Shown in pieces: positions 1-6,277 of a DNA stretch of 6,632 nucleotides. The position numbers were made by a program, and so were the translations under genes. Positions within the stretch are counted from its first letter, which is position 1; each line of letters opens with the position of its first letter. Source of the DNA: an uncultured Lachnospiraceae bacterium (lineage in GTDB: Bacteria > Bacillota > Clostridia > Lachnospirales > Lachnospiraceae). The notes beneath the pieces are model-generated. The model was not told the origin of the DNA and made no database searches. It worked only from the letters and a program-made list of their open reading frames with translations. The stretch covers positions 1 through 6,632 of the forward strand of contig CAMWOK010000172.1 of NCBI GenBank assembly GCA_947175845.1. The letters run 5' to 3'.

Positions 1-1898
1 TTAAATAAGATATCAATCCCCTGCGAAATCGCATCCGTCAGCCATGAAACGCCTCCGCTGGCTAACATCTTTGTGAGCAGTTTGGCTCCCTGCAGCGCCT
101 TAATTCCCAAAAGAGCACCAGAAACCGCGCCCTCTATGGCTCCTTTCAGACCAGACAGCGCATAATCCTGCCAGTCGCTGACCTCCCCGCGCACAATGTC
201 CGACACCGCTGTCACTCCGACGGCGATGGCGCCGGAGACGGCGGCTCCTATCGCCACAGAAGCCACCGTGGAAGCCGCAACCATGCCCGCTGCCGCCAGC
301 GCCGCTCCGCCAGTCGCCACAACCACCACAACTGCCGCCACAACCGCCAGGCCAATCAGCACATTCTTTAACAGCTTCCCCCAGTCAAACTTTTTGGGTC
401 CAAAAGGAATCGCAGAATTGAGCCTGTCCGTGAAGACTTCCTTCTTCCTGCCATCATAAATCAGTTTTTTCCCTGCCTTGATATGTGCATCGCCGTCTGC
501 CCCGCTGATAAGGAAGAGCGCAGACTCCCCCTTGGCACCCGCGACAAAATTCCCTGTCTTGGCATATATCTGGATCAGCTCCTTCGCTTCCATATGGAGC
601 TTCTGTTTTGTGATAATATTCAAATCCTTGTGGCTCTGAATCCACACGCCGCTTCCCTTCTCCGCCACCATAAACAGCTTCGAATGCGCCTCAAAAAGGA
701 CATCCTCCGTCCCGAGCTTGAGTTCCTTTCCCTCCGGAATGCCCATATATTTCACTTTGGGATTTGCAGTCTTGGCACAGCTGCCGCCGTTTTTCCGGAC
801 TGCATTCATCGCGATCCCACTGTTTTCATCGCTGTCGGAGAAGTACAGTGAGACAGATGTGCCGATTTCCGGCATACAGTAAAACAGGTTATTTGCCTGC
901 GATGCATAGGGAAACCAGCACAGTTCCCCCGCGTCCCTGCCCTCGTCGATGTTCAGCTTCAGCTTTACCTGCTGTCCTGATCTCTCTGCTACCTCACCCA
1001 GAAGGGAGACCCCCTGTATCCGGGAATTTGTCTGTGCAGGCATAACCAATGAGGACTCGAGGCCCAGCACATATTCATGCTGGAGCGTCCCCTTTTCCAG
1101 AAAACTTCTGCTCTCCTCCACGACCATGGGACAGCCCTCATACGTCGCGATATCGCCTAGTCCCAGTCGCTCCCTGCTCCGGATATGATACTTGACAAAC
1201 TGCTCCTCCAGCACGGGGATACCAGCCATTGCCGCCTGAAGATACTGCTGTGTATCCCTGCTGACTGACACTGCCCCCACACTCCTGAGCTCCGCTGTAT
1301 TCCGGGGCAGACCAAACCAGAAGCACGGCGCCTTTCCTGTGATATCCGCTGCCAGACGGGTTCTCAAATGCGTCGCCATACGCCTGCAGAACGCCCAGTC
1401 CGTCTCACGGTACTGCAGGATAAACTTCCCCGTTGTCTGGTCGGACGGCTCTGTGCAGTTCACAAACCTGCCTTCCGGATAATCCTCCAGCACTTTGCCT
1501 ATCAGGGCAGCATAGCTCATTTCCCTGTCCTGAAACGAGCGGCTCTTCTCCTCATAATCCATCATGCTGCTCCACGACAGTCCTCTGATCTCCACATAAT
1601 ATACCAGATCCCGGCAAGCAATCTCCACTTCACTGACAACACCCGAAAAAAGCAGCGTCTCACCAGACTCATTGTCCCCGTACACCACAATCGAATCCTG
1701 GCTCCCAACATGATGGATACACTCGCCGCCCGCTTCCTCACTCAATATTCCGCTGACTTGTACCTGCGCGTGCTGGTTCAGTTTTCTGTTTATCTCAAGC
1801 CCATAGATCTCCTGGATCGCATATGGGCACTCCACGCGGATCTGTCCCTGTGTAAATTCATCCGGAATTCCGTGAAAAGACAGCTTTTGCTCATTCAT
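1..1898 (-). CDS. VgrG-like spike protein with hydrophobic C-terminal effector extension (VgrG-2), 3' end outside window
   Basis: An uninterrupted frame of 632 codons starts at ATG 1898 and runs off the left edge with no stop. The start follows a near-perfect Shine-Dalgarno. Residues ~5-275 match the VgrG/gpD-type base and share motifs with the VgrG at 4146-5603: SRSFQ-x3-M (~120), QYRETDW-x-F-x-RR (~162-173) and LEKG (~267). Residues ~293-365 are a gp5-like OB fold (WFPYAS, YCMPEIG). Residues ~385-480 are short strands, probably a shortened beta-needle. After a SAIPFGPKKFDWGK linker (~495-508), residues ~512-566 are strongly hydrophobic and Ala/Gly/Val-rich, followed by SDIVRGEVSDWQDYA and more Ala/Gly helices. 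Such regions typically precede a C-terminal toxin in polymorphic toxins. I infer an evolved VgrG carrying an effector whose catalytic domain lies beyond the window. The spike assignment is strong; the toxin role is inference. Confidence 0.88.
   Translation of the reverse strand, partial: MNEQKLSFHGIPDEFTQGQIRVECPYAIQEIYGLEINRKLNQHAQVQVSGILSEEAGGECIHHVGSQDSIVVYGDNESGETLLFSGVVSEVEIACRDLVYYVEIRGLSWSSMMDYEEKSRSFQDREMSYAALIGKVLEDYPEGRFVNCTEPSDQTTGKFILQYRETDWAFCRRMATHLRTRLAADITGKAPCFWFGLPRNTAELRSVGAVSVSRDTQQYLQAAMAGIPVLEEQFVKYHIRSRERLGLGDIATYEGCPMVVEESRSFLEKGTLQHEYVLGLESSLVMPAQTNSRIQGVSLLGEVAERSGQQVKLKLNIDEGRDAGELCWFPYASQANNLFYCMPEIGTSVSLYFSDSDENSGIAMNAVRKNGGSCAKTANPKVKYMGIPEGKELKLGTEDVLFEAHSKLFMVAEKGSGVWIQSHKDLNIITKQKLHMEAKELIQIYAKTGNFVAGAKGESALFLISGADGDAHIKAGKKLIYDGRKKEVFTDRLNSAIPFGPKKFDWGKLLKNVLIGLAVVAAVVVVVATGGAALAAAGMVAASTVASVAIGAAVSGAIAVGVTAVSDIVRGEVSDWQDYALSGLKGAIEGAVSGALLGIKALQGAKLLTKMLASGGVSWLTDAISQGIDILF
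201..365 (-). other. Hydrophobic, putative membrane-inserting segment within VgrG-2
   Basis: This part encodes residues ~512-566 of VgrG-2. The first stretch (NVLIGLAVVAAVVVVVATGG) is long and hydrophobic enough for a transmembrane helix. A second Ala/Gly/Ser/Val-rich stretch follows and ends near AVGVTAVSDIVRG. No charged residue occurs between K511 and D566. Segments like this in injected effectors help cross the target membrane and often need a dedicated chaperone before secretion. That role is inferred; composition alone cannot separate a true membrane helix from packed helical hairpins. Confidence 0.65.
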
Positions 1899-1905
1899 CT
1901 GCACA

Positions 1906-1910
1906 CCTCC
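1906..1910 (-). promoter_or_regulatory. Ribosome binding site for VgrG-2
   Basis: The minus strand reads AAAGGAGGTG, nearly the full anti-16S complement, with 7 bases between GGAGG and ATG 1898. This decides the start over the second ATG at 1894. Confidence 0.85.
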
Positions 1911-1924
1911 TTTGTATGGAAGCC

Positions 1925-2380
1925 TTAATACACTTCCTGCCCTGCATCCATAAACTGAATAATGCCTCCCAAACTACAGACAATCACACACTGCGTCGTG
2001 AGCGCCGGCTTGCCGTCCACCAGCGTCTTACTCTGTGCACCCAGCCACTGACCGGCAAGGACTGGCGCGCACATCTTCCCCGCCGGCGGCTTGCCGGGCA
2101 CCAGATCCGTGAGGTCTGCAATGATAACATCCGCCCCCTGGTTGGCCGGCGACGTGCACGCGCCAAAGGGTGCAATGTTCTGGGTCAGTCCCACCACACA
2201 GTCCGCATTGTTCATCATCGCCTTATCCCGGATATAGCACCCATGGGATTTGGGCATGTCCAGCCGTCTCACATGCGATCCACAGGTGCAGCATATCTTT
2301 GCCCCCCGCACCACATACGGATGTCCCGGCACCTGCACTTGCTCCTGCCCTTGTGCTTCCATCTTTAATTCGTCCGCCAT
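1925..2380 (-). CDS. DUF4280 PAAR-like spike-tip protein
   Basis: This 151-residue protein has the hallmarks of DUF4280, the PAAR-like family found beside VgrG genes in Firmicutes and related bacteria. After a short charged N-terminus (~1-18) come GAKICCTCG (~26-34), a turn with SHGCYI (~45-50), NNADC (~57-61), FGACTSPAN (~72-80), a CAPVLAGQW segment (~104-112), GKPALTT (~123-129) and C-x3-CSLGG-like sequence (~131-139). It has nine cysteines and several histidines, which suits a compact metal- or disulfide-stabilised cone, although the ligands are not assigned. In injection systems PAAR proteins cap the VgrG trimer and sharpen the spike. The AGGAG of its ribosome binding site (2389-2393) lies inside the end of the upstream gene, 4 bases separate the two genes, and VgrG-2 begins 26 bases downstream. 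Coupled translation and a joint spike with VgrG-2 are likely. Confidence 0.88.
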   Translation of the reverse strand: MADELKMEAQGQEQVQVPGHPYVVRGAKICCTCGSHVRRLDMPKSHGCYIRDKAMMNNADCVVGLTQNIAPFGACTSPANQGADVIIADLTDLVPGKPPAGKMCAPVLAGQWLGAQSKTLVDGKPALTTQCVIVCSLGGIIQFMDAGQEVY

Positions 2381-2384
2381 TTTC

Positions 2385-2894
2385 TCAGCTCCTTTCTGTT
2401 GTTTTCACCGGCTCAAACCAAATTCCGTTGGCATCCCGCCGCAAAATACTCTCCGCCACATCCAGTCTCACAATCATCTGTCCGCCATAATCTTCAGCCA
2501 GAAATATTGTTTCGTCCGCCACCTTCTTTGGATCCAGCACAAAATTCCGCACATTTCCTTTGCTGTCATACTGCGACGCCTCCTGGTCGGCACACACAAT
2601 TTTCCTCGGGGACATCATGCAGTACGGCGTCTGCTTCCCTGTCTGCTTTTCCACCAGAATCACCTGCTGCATCCCGAGATCCGGCTGGTACTTCTGTAAA
2701 ATCTTCTGAAATTTATCCGCGATCAGCAAGACTGGGCGTTCCAGATAATCCGCATACTCAATGCTCATCCCGCCATCCTCCCTGACATAGGCGATGGAAG
2801 TCTTCATCTCCCCCACCCCGGACTGTTCCCGGGGCATCTCCACCTGCGGCAGTCTGCGCAGGCGTCTGTCCGTCTTCATGATAAAGTAATTCAT
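2385..2894 (-). CDS. Imm11-like (DUF1629-like) small protein, putative immunity or adaptor protein
   Basis: The protein is 169 residues long if started at ATG 2894 (MNYFIMKTD). A GTG at 2903 is in frame, but only 2 bases from the AGAAGG Shine-Dalgarno, whereas the ATG is 11 bases away. The layout resembles Imm11/DUF1629 proteins: an N-terminal strand (NYFIM), a loop with several prolines, RPVLLIADKFQKILQKYQPDL (~53-73, the 'sites where a helix follows a conserved aspartate' part of the fold), a strand VILVEK, PYCMM, and C-terminal VRLDVAESILRRDANGIWFEPV. No signal peptide or membrane segment is seen. Imm11 members are listed as immunity proteins in polymorphic toxin loci, but here the gene precedes a PAAR-like gene and the toxin-bearing VgrG. 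In Firmicutes such an upstream position could equally mean a tip adaptor or loading factor. Family assignment is from remembered sequence pattern, not a search. Confidence 0.68.
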   Translation of the reverse strand: MNYFIMKTDRRLRRLPQVEMPREQSGVGEMKTSIAYVREDGGMSIEYADYLERPVLLIADKFQKILQKYQPDLGMQQVILVEKQTGKQTPYCMMSPRKIVCADQEASQYDSKGNVRNFVLDPKKVADETIFLAEDYGGQMIVRLDVAESILRRDANGIWFEPVKTTERS

Positions 2895-2895
2895 C

Positions 2896-2967
2896 TCATC
2901 CACTACCTTCTTTTTTCCCTGACATACGAATCTGCCGTGACGAAAACCGTCCTGTACGTTTTTTCAT
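2896..2967 (-). CDS. Possible 23-residue basic leader peptide (weak)
   Basis: A small frame begins ATGAAAAAACG at 2967 and ends at TGA 2898-2896, one base before the ATG of the Imm11-like gene (TGAGATG arrangement). The peptide starts MKKRTGRFSSRQIRM and ends KKEGSG, so it is rich in Lys and Arg. Its Shine-Dalgarno (GGGAG) is only 2 bases from the ATG, which is poor. The stop-to-start arrangement would suit coupling of translation to the next gene, but a chance frame of this length is quite possible. Confidence 0.15.
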   Translation of the reverse strand: MKKRTGRFSSRQIRMSGKKEGSG

Positions 2968-3151
2968 CACTCCCGCCTCACTAATACAACGAATATTAAG
3001 TAACTGGCACCTTGACTTGCCTGATTGTTCAGCTACAAAGAACTATTAAATCCTTATGTTGTCGTCAATCGCCGCAGCCACCGCTACGCCTCTTTCCTCC
3101 GTCTTGCATCTGAAACAATCATTCTGCGTCAACGTACCAGAACCTTGATTT
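2968..3151. other. Intergenic gap between the two gene blocks
   Basis: This is the only sizeable gap in the window. Stops occur in the minus-strand frames I read, and no protein match is recognisable. I find no hairpin followed by a T run that would be a good intrinsic terminator for the upstream block. Candidate -35 boxes TTGACG occur twice on the minus strand, but neither has a convincing -10 at 16-18 bases. It may still hold the promoter of the downstream block. Confidence 0.5.
3023..3120. repeat. Imperfect inverted repeat in the intergenic gap
   Basis: The plus strand has GATTGTTCAG at 3023-3032 and CTGAAACAATC at 3110-3120. The arms pair over 10 bases with one bulged base, leaving a loop of about 77 bases. 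Within the loop the minus-strand CGTAGC-GGTG-GCTGCG can form a short hairpin. This could be an RNA element or operator in the 5' leader of the downstream block, or chance. Confidence 0.25.
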
Positions 3152-4129
3152 TCATTGTGCTGGAAGCTTACAGTCCACAATTTTGGCATCCTGAAAATCA
3201 ATCTCATCCGCGAGCAGCGCAGACGTGAAATCCACCTGTACAAGCGTCGCCCCCGCAAACGACAGATGTCTCAACTTAGCCTTCGCAAAACTGACCCGCT
3301 CCAAAACAGCACCCGAAAAATCCGTGTCGAAGATCTTCATCTCCTCCATCTTAGTATCCCGCAGGGTCGTATTTCGAAAATTCCCAAAGAGAATGCGGCT
3401 TTTGTTCCAGCTGCTCTGCGTAAAATCGCATCCTGCAAATGAGGAGTACTGAAATTCCAGATCCTCGTAATTTCCTTTTGACAAATCCAGTTTTTCCAGT
3501 ATCTCATGGCTAAACAGCGTCCGCTTTCTGGATTGAAGCACACGCTTCACTTCGCCGCTGTCCTTGACTGTCGCATCCTCCTTGTACAGGATGTCAAAGC
3601 GATCCAGAAAACCGCCGATCCCTACCACAAAACAGGGTGCCCGCTCCATGCGCTGATACGCCTGTGTCTGAACTGCAGTCCGCATCCCTGCCCGTATGAG
3701 TTCCGCGACATAAAAAAGATACAGATTGCTCTCATCAAACACTTTCTTCTGCGCCTCGGCGAGGCTGACATTTCCTCCGGCATTTTTCCGCAGCGTCTCG
3801 ACAGCCTCCGCGTATTCGTCCAGATAGGAGTAGACCGCCCCCACAGAATAGCTTCCGCTGCACTCTACAGGGTCCAAATACCAGTTCTCATCATAGGCGT
3901 CCAGGCGGATCTCATGTTTCTTCATCAGGATGTTGGTGCGCAGGATCGAGAAGTGAATATAGGCAATCGGCCCCTTCCTCCCCTGCTGCTGCATCTGATA
4001 TACCGCATTACAATACGCAGTAAAACACTCCACATACTGCGCAGTCAGCTCTTCAAAATGACTCTGCACATAGTCATTGAGCCGGACTGCCAGCTCCTTA
4101 CTTTTACGCTGCAAGTCAACACTTTCCAC
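3152..4129 (-). CDS. Pentapeptide-repeat protein with unknown N-terminal domain
   Basis: With a GTG start at 4129 (MESVDLQRK) the protein has 325 residues. The upstream in-frame GTG at 4138 overlaps the GGAGG itself and cannot be used from that site. Residues ~1-205 form a helical domain I do not recognise, with conserved-looking GPIAYIHFSILRTNI and ENWYLDP. From ~214 to the end the sequence falls into five-residue units with a central Leu or Phe (LDLSK, CDFTQ, DFSGA, VLERV, SFAKA, DFTSA, KIVDC), giving a right-handed beta-helix of about four to five coils. There is no signal peptide, so it is probably cytoplasmic. It follows VgrG-1 by 16 bases. By analogy with Gram-negative T6SS loci, where DUF2169 proteins often carry C-terminal pentapeptide repeats and act beside VgrG/PAAR, an adaptor or chaperone role is plausible; that is inference. 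Confidence 0.85.
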   Translation of the reverse strand: MESVDLQRKSKELAVRLNDYVQSHFEELTAQYVECFTAYCNAVYQMQQQGRKGPIAYIHFSILRTNILMKKHEIRLDAYDENWYLDPVECSGSYSVGAVYSYLDEYAEAVETLRKNAGGNVSLAEAQKKVFDESNLYLFYVAELIRAGMRTAVQTQAYQRMERAPCFVVGIGGFLDRFDILYKEDATVKDSGEVKRVLQSRKRTLFSHEILEKLDLSKGNYEDLEFQYSSFAGCDFTQSSWNKSRILFGNFRNTTLRDTKMEEMKIFDTDFSGAVLERVSFAKAKLRHLSFAGATLVQVDFTSALLADEIDFQDAKIVDCKLPAQ

Positions 4130-4137
4130 GCATTCCA

Positions 4138-4142
4138 CCTCC
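4138..4142 (-). promoter_or_regulatory. Ribosome binding site setting a GTG start for the pentapeptide-repeat gene
   Basis: GGGAGG lies 8 bases before GTG 4129. The longer in-frame GTG at 4138 shares its first G with this site, so it is not a workable start. An ATG at 4133 is out of frame and stops after five codons. Confidence 0.75.
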
Positions 4143-4145
4143 CGT

Positions 4146-5603
4146 CTAATTGGACTTTACTTCCTGTCCTACCACTTCCACATTCTCCTCTATCTTGACC
4201 GACGCCGTCTCATTACACTTCAGATGAACACCGTCCTGCCCGACGATATTGATGTTCTCCTCCGCCCTGATATTGATGTTCTTGTCTGACCGAAATTCAA
4301 TATTCTGATCGCTCACAATCGAGACGCCCCCCTCGTCTGTCAGTGTGATGATCGTTCCATCCACAATAATGTAGATTCCCTCGGGCGTCAGGCGGATCTC
4401 TTTCCCGTCCTGATTGCGCAGCGACTTGACGCTGGGATCATCTCTCTGTCCGCTGTAGGATCCGCCGCCGCTGCCTGAACTGCCGCCCGCGGGAGGATCA
4501 GACACCTGCTCATGCACAGAGCTGATGGCATAGCTGTGATCCTCTGTGCCATCCGGAAAGTAGATGCGCACACGGTCACCGATCTCCGGCATGCAGTACC
4601 ACCCGCTGCCGTCCTTGGAGGAGTAGATTGTGGAGTACGGAAAGAAGCACTGCTCTCCAGGATCATGCCCTGACATCTCATCGATCTCAAGAGAAACCTT
4701 CACCTGGTCATTTTTGATTTCCGAGATACTGGCACCCAGGGAAGCCCCCACAATCTGATCATGGTACTGATATACCTGGCTCATCCCATTTTTAGTCGCC
4801 AGTGTCACATAATGCCGGTAGATACCTTTTTCCATGCGTCCCTGTATCTCGCTGACATACAGTGTCTGCCCCTGGATCCGCACCTCGTCACCGATATTTG
4901 CCAGCGCCGAGGTCTCTACCTGGTAACAGATGAAATCCTGCTCCCGCAATCCGCTGATTCCACTTTTCGACAGCTTGAGATAGCGGCCTGCATCCTGCTT
5001 CACCCTGTAATGGCTGACATCCAGTTTCAACTTTTTATTATGCGGGATACCGAAATAAAATTTAGGGCACTCAAGATGGGCATCATTCACCAGTCCGGTG
5101 TGAAAGTGAGAGGCAAGCCGCCTGAGAAATTCCCAGTCAGTTTCCTGATACTGAACAATCAGCTGCTCTGTCTTTGCATTGTTCGTGACTACATCTTTGA
5201 GTGTCTCGTCCCCGTAATCTGCTGCCACCTGCTGCATCAGTGCACTGTAAGTCATCTGCTTCTCCTGAAAGCTCCTGCTTCTCTTTGCGACGTCGAGCAG
5301 ATAGCTGTAGGACACAGCGTGCACTTCCATATAGTAAGAACCCTGCACTTCCTGTACTTCCATCCCCCGCACCATCCCCTGGAACAGGATCTCCTTCTTT
5401 CCGCCGTCTCCGCGCAGCAGCAGACTCACACTGCCGCCCTGGCTGCTGTCTGTCACATAACTGTCCTTTGTCCCCTCCGGCAGCAATGCCCTGAAATAAA
5501 ATGTGCTGTGCTCATTGATCTGATGGTCAACGTGGACATCCAGCAGCTGTTCCACAGCGTACGGGGTTATTTCCAGATTCTGAAAAGACATTTTGGGTTC
5601 CAT
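4146..5603 (-). CDS. VgrG / phage late control gpD-family spike protein (VgrG-1)
   Basis: This 485-residue protein has the VgrG architecture. Residues ~6-270 are the gp27/gpD-like base, with SRSFQEKQMTYSALMQQ (~109-125) and VQYQETDWEFLRRLASH (~150-166). Residues ~280-365 are a gp5-like OB fold ending in GWYCMPEIGDRVRIYFPDG. A Gly/Ser-rich linker (~371-386) leads to a beta-strand repeat region (~398-478) with units such as GIYIIVDGT, IEFRSDKNINIRAEENINIVGQ and VKIEENVEVV, the expected trimeric needle. No effector domain follows; it ends QEVKSN. The start at 5603 sits 8 bases from GGAGG, whereas the ATG at 5609 would be only 2 bases away. It begins just after the DcrB-like gene, whose stop codon overlaps its ribosome binding site. 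This is probably the structural spike, paired with the effector-bearing paralogue at 1-1898. Confidence 0.93.
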   Translation of the reverse strand: MEPKMSFQNLEITPYAVEQLLDVHVDHQINEHSTFYFRALLPEGTKDSYVTDSSQGGSVSLLLRGDGGKKEILFQGMVRGMEVQEVQGSYYMEVHAVSYSYLLDVAKRSRSFQEKQMTYSALMQQVAADYGDETLKDVVTNNAKTEQLIVQYQETDWEFLRRLASHFHTGLVNDAHLECPKFYFGIPHNKKLKLDVSHYRVKQDAGRYLKLSKSGISGLREQDFICYQVETSALANIGDEVRIQGQTLYVSEIQGRMEKGIYRHYVTLATKNGMSQVYQYHDQIVGASLGASISEIKNDQVKVSLEIDEMSGHDPGEQCFFPYSTIYSSKDGSGWYCMPEIGDRVRIYFPDGTEDHSYAISSVHEQVSDPPAGGSSGSGGGSYSGQRDDPSVKSLRNQDGKEIRLTPEGIYIIVDGTIITLTDEGGVSIVSDQNIEFRSDKNINIRAEENINIVGQDGVHLKCNETASVKIEENVEVVGQEVKSN

Positions 5604-5611
5604 GCGCATTT

Positions 5612-5616
5612 CCTCC
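5612..5616 (-). promoter_or_regulatory. Ribosome binding site of VgrG-1, overlapping upstream stop
   Basis: TAAGGAGGA joins the stop of the DcrB-like gene (5617-5619) directly to the GGAGG. Spacing of 8 bases to ATG 5603, against 2 to ATG 5609, selects 5603 as the start. The overlap suggests coupled translation. Confidence 0.75.
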
Positions 5617-6264
5617 TTATTCTTTTATCTTGGCGTTCTCCTCTGCTTCCTTTGCCACTTCAACCGACTGCACCATCTCAATGGCAGCCTTCCTCCAGTA
5701 CTTCATCTCTTTGGTCTGGCAGTTGAAGCTGCCCATCAGCGGGCGCCCGTTTACTGTCAGATAAAACATCATATTGTACAGCTTTCCGTCCAGTGTAGGA
5801 TTGGAGAACTCCACATAGGCAACCTTCTTTCCCGCTGCATCCATCGATCCGATCTCCTGTTCCCGGATTCCTGGATTTACCCGCTTCATCATCCCGAAAA
5901 TCTGGTTTCGGAACCGCTCGATCGTCTCGTCACTCTCCTCACCATCCATATATTGCATCAGCAGGTTGACTGTGCCCGTATCATCTGTCAGAATTGTCTC
6001 CGGACGCTGTTCAGATGGATATTTGCGCTTTGCGACCTCCGGATCCATCGGCACAAAATTCGTCGGCAGCATCATGCTGACTGTATCTTCCGCCAGGAAT
6101 CTCCGCTCAAAACAGATCCACTTTCCCAAAATCCTGATACCCGTGTCGATACTGCGCTCCCCGCCAGCCACGTCCCTGTCACCGGATTCTGCACACTCCA
6201 TCCGTCGCTGTGACTGGTTCCGCATATCAATGATTTGCTCATCAAAATATTCGTCGTGTTTCAT
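5617..6264 (-). CDS. DcrB/Mog1-like (DUF1795-like) cytoplasmic protein, putative Eag-type loading chaperone
   Basis: The protein has 215 residues. The start at ATG 6264 follows AAGGAGG with 5 bases spacing. There is no signal peptide or lipobox, unlike secreted DcrB. Residues ~1-40 are charged and probably flexible. Residues ~41-205 suit the PsbP/DcrB/Mog1 pattern: a first strand, MMLPTNFVPMDPEVAKRKYP (~64-83), a long hydrophilic helix DETIERFRNQIFGMMKR (~112-128), then strands KKVAYVEFSNPTLDGKLYNMMFYLTVNGRPLMGSFNCQ split across ~146-183, and a last helix WRKAAIEMVQSVEV (~190-203). In Proteobacteria, DUF1795 Eag proteins of this fold bind hydrophobic helices of T6SS effectors and aid loading on VgrG. 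The position directly before VgrG-1, with a hydrophobic effector on VgrG-2, supports a similar job here. Fold assignment is by eye and moderate; the role is inference. Confidence 0.72.
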   Translation of the reverse strand: MKHDEYFDEQIIDMRNQSQRRMECAESGDRDVAGGERSIDTGIRILGKWICFERRFLAEDTVSMMLPTNFVPMDPEVAKRKYPSEQRPETILTDDTGTVNLLMQYMDGEESDETIERFRNQIFGMMKRVNPGIREQEIGSMDAAGKKVAYVEFSNPTLDGKLYNMMFYLTVNGRPLMGSFNCQTKEMKYWRKAAIEMVQSVEVAKEAEENAKIKE

Positions 6265-6277
6265 CTTCTCCTCCTTG

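Noticed and set aside
196..459. 87-codon Ala/Thr-rich open frame on the plus strand
   Set aside because: It mirrors the GC-rich Ala/Val/Gly codons of the hydrophobic segment of VgrG-2 on the other strand; its low-complexity Thr/Ala product is an artefact of that composition.
1368..1928. 186-codon open frame on the plus strand
   Set aside because: It is antisense to the N-terminal half of VgrG-2, which is supported by motifs shared with VgrG-1 and a near-perfect ribosome binding site.
3061..3100. Short GC-rich hairpin after the pentapeptide-repeat gene as an intrinsic terminator
   Set aside because: The six-pair stem CGTAGC-GGTG-GCTGCG is not followed by a T run on the transcribed strand, so it does not meet the usual pattern.
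3046..3258. 70-codon minus-strand frame crossing the end of the pentapeptide-repeat gene into the gap
   Set aside because: Most of it overlaps the pentapeptide gene in another frame. It has no family match and could at most suggest an old frameshift, for which I see no support.
3506..4198. 230-codon open frame on the plus strand
   Set aside because: It is antisense to the pentapeptide-repeat gene, with no recognisable domain and no Shine-Dalgarno of the strength seen in this locus.
4761..5726. 321-codon open frame on the plus strand
   Set aside because: It lies wholly antisense to VgrG-1 and the end of the DcrB-like gene, lacks a good ribosome binding site, and its His/Leu/Pro/Cys-rich product looks like antisense codon bias. 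The minus-strand frame has clear family motifs.
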